Positions 58,081 through 64,000 of a DNA stretch of 64,000 nt are shown here, one piece after another (position 1 is the first letter of the stretch; the number at the start of each line of letters is the position of its first letter). A model generated the notes under the pieces. That model searched no databases. It worked only from the letters and a program-made list of their open reading frames with translations, and was not told the DNA's origin. Location of the stretch: NCBI RefSeq assembly GCF_022549225.1, contig NZ_JAKZFD010000003.1:372001-436000 (forward strand). Reading direction: 5' to 3'. Position numbers and translations under genes: made by a program. This DNA comes from Pelomonas sp. CA6 (GTDB taxonomy: Bacteria > Pseudomonadota > Gammaproteobacteria > Burkholderiales > Burkholderiaceae_C).

Positions 58081-58938
58081 ATGGCCCCATACTCCAGAGC
58101 AGAACAAGCCACACAGCCGCTGATTGAACTCAAGGCCCTGAACTGCGGATATGCCGACCGGCTGGTGCTGGAAGGCGTCAATCTGCGGATCGGGCGCGGC
58201 AAGGTGTTGGCGCTGATCGGCTCTTCCGGGGGCGGCAAGACCACGCTGCTGCGCCTGATCACGCGGCAGATCCGCCCGCAGAGCGGTCAGGTGCTCTTTG
58301 ACGGGCAGGACCTGGATGCACTGGATCAGGCCGGACTGTATGCCGTGCGCCGACGCATGGGCATGCTGTTCCAGTTTGGCGCCTTGTTCACCGATCTCTC
58401 GGTGTTTGACAACGTCGCCTTCCCGCTGCGCGAGCACACCCGCTTGTCCGAGCCCATGATCCGCGACCTGGTGCTGATGAAGCTCAACGCGGTGGGCCTG
58501 CGCGGCGCGCGCGACCTGATGCCCAGTGAAATCTCCGGAGGCATGGCACGCCGCGTGGCGCTGGCGCGGGCGATCGCGCTGGACCCGGACCTGGTGTTGT
58601 ACGACGAGCCCTTCGCGGGGCTGGACCCGATTTCGCTGGGCGTCGCGGCCCGGCTGATCCGTGATCTGAATGACGCCCTGGGTCTGACCAGCATCATCGT
58701 TTCGCACGACCTGCATGAAACCTTTGGGATTGCCGACGAGGTCGTGATGGTGGCCAATGGTCGCATCGTCGCCCACGGTACGCCCGACGAGTTGCGCCAC
58801 AGTGACGATCCGCTGGTGCGCCAGTTCGTCGGCGCCCATGCCGACGGTCCGGTGCGCTTTCACCAGCCGGCGCCCCCGGTGGGGCAGGACTTCGGGCTGG
58901 AAGCCGCGGGCGACGCGACAGGAAGGATGTCCCCGTGA
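58081..58938 (+). CDS. mlaF: Mla lipid transport ATPase MlaF
   Basis: 285 aa ATPase of the MlaFEDB complex that moves phospholipids between the membranes and maintains outer-membrane asymmetry. Walker A is GSSGGGKT (47-54), signature [10 protein letters not shown], Walker [14 protein letters not shown] and switch His in [11 protein letters not shown]. The N-terminal extension of ~12 residues is small. ATG at 58081 is the first good start; 120 bases separate it from pilY1, and a stem TTGCCGG/CCGGCAA without a T-run lies in that gap. The stop overlaps mlaE. Confidence 0.95.
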   Translation: MAPYSRAEQATQPLIELKALNCGYADRLVLEGVNLRIGRGKVLALIGSSGGGKTTLLRLITRQIRPQSGQVLFDGQDLDALDQAGLYAVRRRMGMLFQFGALFTDLSVFDNVAFPLREHTRLSEPMIRDLVLMKLNAVGLRGARDLMPSEISGGMARRVALARAIALDPDLVLYDEPFAGLDPISLGVAARLIRDLNDALGLTSIIVSHDLHETFGIADEVVMVANGRIVAHGTPDELRHSDDPLVRQFVGAHADGPVRFHQPAPPVGQDFGLEAAGDATGRMSP

Positions 58939-59723
58939 TGGGCCTGAACCATGCAAGCCGAGCCCTGGGCCGCAGCCTGCGCCTGAAGCTGGCGGACTGG
59001 GGCGCGTCGGCGAGGCTGCTGCTGCGCCTGATCCTGCTGCTGCCGGCGGCGCTGGGTCGCTTCGTGCTGGTGCGCGAGCAGCTGTTCTTCGTCGGCAACC
59101 GTTCGTTGTCCATCATCGGCGTCTCCGGTCTGTTCGTCGGCTTCGTGCTGGCGCTGCAGGGCTACTACACCTTGCAGCGCTATGGCTCGGCCGAGGCCGT
59201 CGGTCTGCTGGTGGCGCTGAGCCTGGTGCGCGAGCTGGGGCCGGTGGTTTCGGCGCTGCTGTTCGCCGGCCGGGCCGGCACCTCGCTGACAGCGGAGATC
59301 GGCTTGATGAAGGCGGGCGAGCAGCTGTCGGCGATGGAGATCATGGCGGTCGACCCGGTGCGCCGTGTGCTGGCGCCGCGCTTCTGGGCCGGCGTGATCG
59401 CGATGCCCCTGCTGGCGGCGGTGTTCTCGGCGGTCGGCATTCTGGGCGGCTGGCTGGTCGCGGTGCCGCTGATCGGCATCGACGGCGGGGCCTTCTGGTC
59501 GCAGATGCAGGGTGGGGTGGAAGCCTTTGCGGACGTGGGCAACGGTGTGGTCAAAAGCCTCGTGTTCGGCGTGACGGTCAGCTTCGTGGCCTTGCTGCAG
59601 GGCTATGCCTGCAGGCCCACGCCCGAGGGCGTGGCCCAGGCCACGACCCGTACCGTGGTGATGTCGTCTCTGGCGGTGCTGGCACTGGACTTCGTGCTCA
59701 CCGCCATGATGTTCTCGATCTGA
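58938..59723 (+). CDS. mlaE: Mla lipid transport permease MlaE
   Basis: 261 aa membrane permease of the Mla transporter. It has five or so transmembrane segments, and [40 protein letters not shown]-type and [21 protein letters not shown] are all MlaE family blocks. AGGAAGGA stands upstream. A GTG at 58935 immediately before the ATG is the alternative start; the ATG overlaps the mlaF stop. Confidence 0.95.
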   Translation: MGLNHASRALGRSLRLKLADWGASARLLLRLILLLPAALGRFVLVREQLFFVGNRSLSIIGVSGLFVGFVLALQGYYTLQRYGSAEAVGLLVALSLVRELGPVVSALLFAGRAGTSLTAEIGLMKAGEQLSAMEIMAVDPVRRVLAPRFWAGVIAMPLLAAVFSAVGILGGWLVAVPLIGIDGGAFWSQMQGGVEAFADVGNGVVKSLVFGVTVSFVALLQGYACRPTPEGVAQATTRTVVMSSLAVLALDFVLTAMMFSI

Positions 59724-59738
59724 ATTTGGAGTTGCGCG

Positions 59739-60218
59739 ATGCAATCCTCTCGTTATGACGCCTGGGTCGGTGCCTTCGTGCTGGTCGGCGCGGCGGCCCT
59801 GCTGTTCCTGGCGTTGAAGGCCGGCAATCTGTTGAGCCTCAACTGGGGCGAGGACAGCTACACCGTGTCCGCCAAGTTCGACAACATCGGCGGACTGAAG
59901 GCACGTGCCGCGGTCAAGAGCGCCGGTGTGGTGGTGGGCCGCGTCGAGTCCATCAGCTTTGACGACAAGAGCTTCCAGGCACTGGTGATGCTCAAGCTCA
60001 ACAAGTCGGTGAACTTCCCCAAGGACAGCTCGGCGAAGATCCTCACCTCCGGCCTGCTGGGCGAGCAATACATCGGGCTGGAGCCAGGCGCGGACGAGAA
60101 AAACCTCGTGGCCGGCGACCGCATCCAGCGTACCCAGTCCGCGGTGGTGCTGGAGAACTTGATCGGTCAGTTCTTGTACAACAAGGCGGCGGATGCCGGC
60201 GGCGGGGAGGGCAAGTGA
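59739..60218 (+). CDS. mlaD: Mla MCE-domain substrate-binding protein MlaD
   Basis: 159 aa. One N-terminal membrane anchor (WVGAFVLVGAAALLFLALKAG) and one MCE domain (YTVSAKFDNIGGLKARAAVK, then SAGVVVGRVESISFD), ending with LTSGLLGEQYIGLEPGADE. MlaD hexamers form the periplasmic channel on MlaFE. GGAGTT lies upstream of the ATG. It overlaps mlaA. Confidence 0.95.
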   Translation: MQSSRYDAWVGAFVLVGAAALLFLALKAGNLLSLNWGEDSYTVSAKFDNIGGLKARAAVKSAGVVVGRVESISFDDKSFQALVMLKLNKSVNFPKDSSAKILTSGLLGEQYIGLEPGADEKNLVAGDRIQRTQSAVVLENLIGQFLYNKAADAGGGEGK

Positions 60219-61006
60219 TGGCCGCCCGCATCGTCAATCGCAGCGCGAGCCTGCTGCTCGCGGCACTGATCGCGACTCTGGCGCCCTTGGCTGTCCAGGC
60301 CCAGGACGCCGCCGCGAATGCGCCGAGCCAGGTCCGGCACAAGCAGGACCCTTGGGAGCGCTGGAACCGCAAGGTCTTCAACTTCAACGAGGGGCTGGAC
60401 GAGAAGCTGCTGCGCCCGGTGGCCACGGCCTACAGCGAGCTCGTGCCCTCGCCGGCTCGTGTGGCGGTGGACAACTTCTTCGGCAACTTCAAGGACGCCT
60501 GGTCGGCCGTCAACCTGGTGCTGCAGGGGCGCTTCAAACTGGCGGCGCAGCAGACCATGCGCGTCTCCGTCAACAGCGTGCTGGGCCTGGGGGGGCTGAT
60601 CGACATCGCGGCGCCCGCGGGTCTGGAGAAGCACAGCGAGGATCTGGGCCTGACCTTCGCGCATTGGGGCTTTTCGTCGGGACCCTACATCGTCTGGCCC
60701 TTGTTCGGTCCCTCGTCGTTGCGCGATGCCATCGCCGAGCCCGCCAACGTGCTGACCTCGCCGTCTTTCCTCTTCGACCGGGGGGAGTACAAGGTGGCGG
60801 TGTTCTCGCTGCAGACCATCAACAAGCGCTCCAATCTGCTGCGTGTCACCGACATGCTGGATGAAATCGCATTGGACAAATACACCTTCGTCCGCGACGC
60901 CTACCTGCAGCGCCGCAACCTCAAGGACCGCAAGGTCCCGGCCGAGGACGACGAATACGAGGTCATCACCGAAGAGCCGCCGGCCAGCGCACCGGCCTCG
61001 CGGTGA
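60218..61006 (+). CDS. mlaA: MlaA (VacJ)-type outer-membrane lipid asymmetry protein without lipobox
   Basis: 262 aa. MlaA extracts mislocalised phospholipids from the outer leaflet and is usually a lipoprotein. The VacJ family region (DPWERWNRKVFNFNEGLDEK, then NFFGNFKDAWSAVNLVLQG, GVNSVLGLGGLID-type and EDLGLTFAHWGFSSGPYIVW) is complete. However the N-terminus (SLLLAALIATLAPLAVQAQ) contains no Cys before the mature part and looks like an ordinary signal peptide. The start at 60218 follows GGGGAGG; GTG at 60215 is an alternative. Its place between mlaD and mlaC is usual for betaproteobacteria. Confidence 0.93.
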   Translation: MAARIVNRSASLLLAALIATLAPLAVQAQDAAANAPSQVRHKQDPWERWNRKVFNFNEGLDEKLLRPVATAYSELVPSPARVAVDNFFGNFKDAWSAVNLVLQGRFKLAAQQTMRVSVNSVLGLGGLIDIAAPAGLEKHSEDLGLTFAHWGFSSGPYIVWPLFGPSSLRDAIAEPANVLTSPSFLFDRGEYKVAVFSLQTINKRSNLLRVTDMLDEIALDKYTFVRDAYLQRRNLKDRKVPAEDDEYEVITEEPPASAPASR

Positions 61007-61071
61007 ACCTCCAACCGTGCCGTAGCGTTATAGATTGGCCGCGACAGGCGGCCTCTGACAAGGACATTGCA

Positions 61072-61737
61072 ATGCGTTTGATCCCCTCGAGCTGTTCCAA
61101 GCGTTGGTTTCTGCAACTGATGGCCGGTGCCGCCATCTCCATGTCGGTGGGTCTGGCCCAGGCGGCCGATGCCACGGCGCCGGACCAGCTGATCCGCCAG
61201 CTGTCGGTGGAGGTGCTGGATGCGGTCAAGAGTGACAAAGCCATCCAGGGTGGTGATGTGCAGAAGGTGATCGCGCTGGTCGACGCGAAGATCATGCCGC
61301 ACGTGAACTTCCAGCGCATGACGGCCTCGGCCGTCGGGCGCTTCTGGCGCCAGGCCACGCCCGAGCAGCGCCAGCGCCTGCAGGACGAATTCAAGAGCCT
61401 GCTGGTGCGCACCTATGCCGGGGCGCTGACCCAGGTGAAGGACCAGACCATCGCGATGAAGCCGCTGCGCGCCGCCGCGGAGGATACCGATGTGGTGGTG
61501 CGCACCGAGGTGCGCGGCAAGGGCGAGCCCATCCAGCTGGACTACCGGCTGGAGAAGACCGACCAGGGCTGGCGCATCTATGACGTCAACGTGCTGGGCA
61601 TCTGGCTGGCCGATCAGTACCGCAACAGCTTTGCCCAGGAGATCAATGCCAAGGGCATAGACGGCTTGATCAAGGCCCTGGCGGAGCGCAATCAGAAGGC
61701 CGCCGCCGCCGGCAGCGCACCGTCCGCCAAGCCCTGA
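61072..61737 (+). CDS. mlaC: Mla periplasmic phospholipid shuttle MlaC
   Basis: 221 aa periplasmic carrier between MlaA and MlaFEDB. A signal peptide (WFLQLMAGAAISMSVGLAQA) is followed by the MlaC/Ttg2 fold: VQKVIALVDAKIMPHVNFQRMTA, FWRQATPEQRQRLQDEFKSL and WRIYDVNVLGIWLADQYRN are family signatures. AGGA lies 8 bases before the ATG at 61072, which is preferred over a start overlapping mlaA. Confidence 0.94.
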   Translation: MRLIPSSCSKRWFLQLMAGAAISMSVGLAQAADATAPDQLIRQLSVEVLDAVKSDKAIQGGDVQKVIALVDAKIMPHVNFQRMTASAVGRFWRQATPEQRQRLQDEFKSLLVRTYAGALTQVKDQTIAMKPLRAAAEDTDVVVRTEVRGKGEPIQLDYRLEKTDQGWRIYDVNVLGIWLADQYRNSFAQEINAKGIDGLIKALAERNQKAAAAGSAPSAKP

Positions 61738-61777
61738 CCGGCGCGGTCTCCTTTCTTTCCCAGCCCGGACACGTGCG

Positions 61778-62065
61778 ATGCTGAAGCTGCCCCAGGAGAT
61801 TCTGCTGTCCAACCTGCCGCAGGTCTGGGCCACGCTGGAGGCGGCGATGCGCGCCGAGTTGGCCCACCTGACCAGCGCGGCGGGTCAGGTCTTGCGGCTG
61901 AATGCCGCGACGCTGGAGACCTTCGACTCCAGCGCCTTGAGCCTGCTGCTCAGCGCAAGGCGTTTGTGCGTCCAGCATGCGCTGGAGTTGCGCATCGAGG
62001 GCGTGCCGCCTAAGCTGCGTGAGTTGGCGAGGGTGTATGAGCTGGGGGAGTTGCTCTGGCCTTGA
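61778..62065 (+). CDS. mlaB: Mla STAS-domain protein MlaB
   Basis: 95 aa STAS-domain protein that binds MlaF in the cytoplasm. VLRLNAATLETFDSSALSLLL is the STAS core with the Ser pair in place of the usual Thr, and LRIEGVPPKLRELARVYELGE ends the domain. It is the last gene of mlaFEDACB, 40 bases after mlaC, and converges on hexR. Confidence 0.88.
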   Translation: MLKLPQEILLSNLPQVWATLEAAMRAELAHLTSAAGQVLRLNAATLETFDSSALSLLLSARRLCVQHALELRIEGVPPKLRELARVYELGELLWP

Positions 62066-62120
62066 CGGCCAGGTGCTCCCTGGATGACGAGCGCTGAGGC
62101 CCAACGAAGGCCTTCCCAGC

Positions 62121-62987
62121 TCACGTCGCGTAACGCTTGCTGCGCAGGTTGCGCTTGATCTCCTGCAGCAGCGGGCGCAGCTTCTGGCCCAGGCGCAGCG
62201 CGACGCCGGTGGTCAGGATGTCCACCACCATCAGGTGCAGCAGCCGCGAGACCATGGGGCTGTAGCGGTCGTAGTCCTCGGGATGGTCCACCGCCAGCAG
62301 CACCTGGCCGGGCTGCTGGCCCATCTGCGCCAGCGGCGAGCCGCTGGCGGTGATGATGATGGTGGTCGCGCCCTTCTTGCGCGCGATCTCGGCGGCGTCG
62401 ATCAGGTCACGGCTGCGTCCCGAGTTGGAGATGATCACCGCGCAGTCACCCGGCCCCAGCATGGTGGCGCTCATCAACTGCACATGGCCGTCGCTGCAGG
62501 CGATGGTGTTGACGCCCAGCCGGAAGAACTTGTGCTGCGCGTCCTGCGCCACGATGCCGGAGTTGCCCACGCCGTAAAACTCGATGCGCTTGCCTTGGCG
62601 GCCCGATTCGGCCAGCGCCGCGATCGCGCGCTCGAACGCATGGCTGGCGGCGTCGTTGCGGTAGTGCAGCAGCGCGGCGACCGCGTTGTCGACCACCTTC
62701 ACGATCAGGTCCGCCGGCTTGTCGTCCTCGTCCACCGAGCGGTGCACGAAGGGCACGCCTTCGTTGACGCTGCCGGCCAGCTTGAGCTTGAAGTCCGCCA
62801 AGCCGTCGTAGCCCACACTGCGGCAGAAGCGCACCACGGTGGGCTTGCTGACATGGGCGCGCTCGGACAGCTCGCTGACCGGCAGATTGGCGAAGGCGCG
62901 CGGGTCGGCCAGCAGCAGCTTGGCCACGCGTTGCTCGGCCGGCGGCAGCGCGGGCAGCGCCGCCTTGATGCGCTCCAGCATGCTCAT
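62121..62987 (-). CDS. hexR: RpiR-family transcriptional regulator HexR
   Basis: 288 aa regulator. An N-terminal HTH (PVSELSERAHVSKPTVVRFC) is followed by a SIS sugar-phosphate binding domain (KRIEFYGVGNSGIVAQDAQH, VIISNSGRSRDLIDAAEIA). HexR represses glucose catabolic genes such as zwf and responds to 2-keto-3-deoxy-6-phosphogluconate. AGGAGGT lies 7 bases upstream of the ATG at 62987. It follows zwf on the same strand by 28 bases, so the two are probably co-transcribed and autoregulated. Confidence 0.93.
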   Translation of the reverse strand: MSMLERIKAALPALPPAEQRVAKLLLADPRAFANLPVSELSERAHVSKPTVVRFCRSVGYDGLADFKLKLAGSVNEGVPFVHRSVDEDDKPADLIVKVVDNAVAALLHYRNDAASHAFERAIAALAESGRQGKRIEFYGVGNSGIVAQDAQHKFFRLGVNTIACSDGHVQLMSATMLGPGDCAVIISNSGRSRDLIDAAEIARKKGATTIIITASGSPLAQMGQQPGQVLLAVDHPEDYDRYSPMVSRLLHLMVVDILTTGVALRLGQKLRPLLQEIKRNLRSKRYAT

Positions 62988-63015
62988 GACGGGGACCTCC
63001 TGACGGCTTGCGACA

Positions 63016-64000
63016 TCAGCATTCCTCGGCCCAGCTGAAGCCCTCGCGGGCCACCAGCGCGCTGGCGGCCGGTGGCCCCCAGCTACCGGCGACATAGGTG
63101 CGGGGACCGGTCGGGTCGTTCTTCCAGGCCTCCAGCACCGGCTCCACCCAGCGCCAGGCCTGTTCCTGCTCGTCGCTGCGCACGAAGAGATTCAGCCGCC
63201 CGGCGATCGCGTCCAGCAGCAGGCGCTCGTAGGCGCCGACGCGGTTGGATGCGAAGGCCTTGTCGAAGTCCAGGTCCAGCGAGACCGAACTCAGCGCCTC
63301 GCCATGCGCACCGCCCTTGGCGGCCTGCAGGCGCAGCTCCAGCCCGTCCTCGGGCTGCAGCTTGATGATCAGCTGGTTGGGCCGGTTGGCGCCCGGGAAG
63401 ATGGGGTGGGGCACGGGGCGGAAGTTGACGACGATCTGCGCGTCGCGGGCCTGCAGCCGCTTGCCGGTGCGCAGGTAGAAGGGCACGCCGGCCCAGCGCC
63501 AGTTCTGCACCTCGGTGCGCAGCGCAACAAAGGTCTCGGTGTGGCTGCCCGCGGGCACCTTGGCTTCGTCCAGGTAGCCGACCACGGCCTTGCCATCCAC
63601 CGTGCCGGCGCGGTACTGGCCGCGCACCACGTCGCGCTCCACGCTTTCGGGCGTGAAGGGCTTGAGCGCGCGCAGCACCTTGAGCTTTTCGTCGCGTATC
63701 GCGTCGGCGTCGTTGCTGGACGGCGCCTCCATCGCGATCATCGTGAGCAACTGCAGCGCATGGTTCTGGATCATGTCGCGCAGCGCGCCGGTACCGTCGT
63801 AAAAGGCGCCCCGCGTGCCCACGCCCAGTGACTCGGCCAGCGTGATCTGGATGTTGGCGATGCTCTCGCGGCGCCACAGCGGTTCGAACAGGGCGTTGCC
63901 GAAGCGCAGCGCCATCAGGTTCTGCACCGAGGGCTTGCCCAGGTAGTGGTCGATGCGGAAGGCCTGCGACTCGGCGAACACCGAACGGACCACGCGGTTG
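63016..64000 (-). CDS. zwf: Glucose-6-phosphate 1-dehydrogenase (partial, cut by window edge)
   Basis: About 328 C-terminal residues of the oxidative pentose phosphate/Entner-Doudoroff entry enzyme. RIDHYLGK, the substrate-binding motif with the catalytic Lys/His region, lies near the visible N-terminal side, and [13 protein letters not shown] and [20 protein letters not shown] are typical. The N-terminal NADP domain and start codon lie beyond position 64000. It is upstream of hexR, its likely repressor. Confidence 0.96.
   Translation of the reverse strand, partial: NRVVRSVFAESQAFRIDHYLGKPSVQNLMALRFGNALFEPLWRRESIANIQITLAESLGVGTRGAFYDGTGALRDMIQNHALQLLTMIAMEAPSSNDADAIRDEKLKVLRALKPFTPESVERDVVRGQYRAGTVDGKAVVGYLDEAKVPAGSHTETFVALRTEVQNWRWAGVPFYLRTGKRLQARDAQIVVNFRPVPHPIFPGANRPNQLIIKLQPEDGLELRLQAAKGGAHGEALSSVSLDLDFDKAFASNRVGAYERLLLDAIAGRLNLFVRSDEQEQAWRWVEPVLEAWKNDPTGPRTYVAGSWGPPAASALVAREGFSWAEEC

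Overview
The window is GC-rich, densely coding chromosomal DNA from a betaproteobacterium. The gene families and their neighbourhoods (T2SS gspGHIJKLMNDEF with gspC divergent, pilMNOPQ-aroK-aroB-dgt-gltBD, cyaY/lptM/mrcA, an Mla operon that includes mlaA, zwf-hexR) point to Burkholderiales, probably the Roseateles/Rubrivivax/Leptothrix branch. That placement is inferred from content and order only. No rRNA, tRNA, CRISPR array or prophage was seen. The right edge cuts through zwf.

Layout. 15-5492 (-): a tricorn-like S41 protease, a cytosolic-type 5'-nucleotidase and a stand-alone Lon-like AAA+ ATPase. 5610-15996 (-): a type II secretion operon, genes G-H-I-J-K-L-M-N-D-E-F in transcription order, mostly joined by 4-base stop/start overlaps; a short gspC is divergent (+) at 16057. 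16610-19362 (-): a CobT-like protein that lacks the catalytic acidic residues of the family, then threonine ammonia-lyase ilvA. Upstream of ilvA, on its strand, lie a strong terminator, a putative promoter and a perfect palindrome, suggesting a small RNA or an attenuated leader. 19668-20781: an OsmC protein and coq7. 21106-23420: two porins, each with a terminator. 23633-28771: an oligopeptide-type ABC importer operon with an embedded M20 amidohydrolase and no binding protein. 28802-31779: lptM, cyaY and PBP1A. 32058-37187: pilMNOPQ. 37232-40606: a large Ig-repeat lipoprotein. 40597-43494: aroK, aroB, dgt. 43560-44252: a RAYT transposase flanked by inverted repeats. 44395-50700: gltB, gltD. 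50910-57960: pilE-fimT-pilV-pilW-pilX-pilY1. 58081-62065: mlaFEDACB. 62121-64000 (-): hexR and partial zwf.

How it fits together. Much of the window builds or serves the envelope: the T2SS and type IV pili share prepilin-like subunits and secretins, the porins and Mla/LptM/PBP1A maintain the outer membrane and wall, and the ABC importer brings in peptide-like solutes that the M20 enzyme could hydrolyse in the cytoplasm. The metabolic genes (ilvA, aroKB, gltBD, coq7, zwf/hexR) are ordinary biosynthetic and central-carbon functions.

The least ordinary parts are the ilvA upstream region, the CobT-like protein, the Ig-repeat lipoprotein placed between pilQ and aroK, the RAYT unit before gltB, the PilY1 with a degenerate calcium loop and the MlaA without a lipobox.
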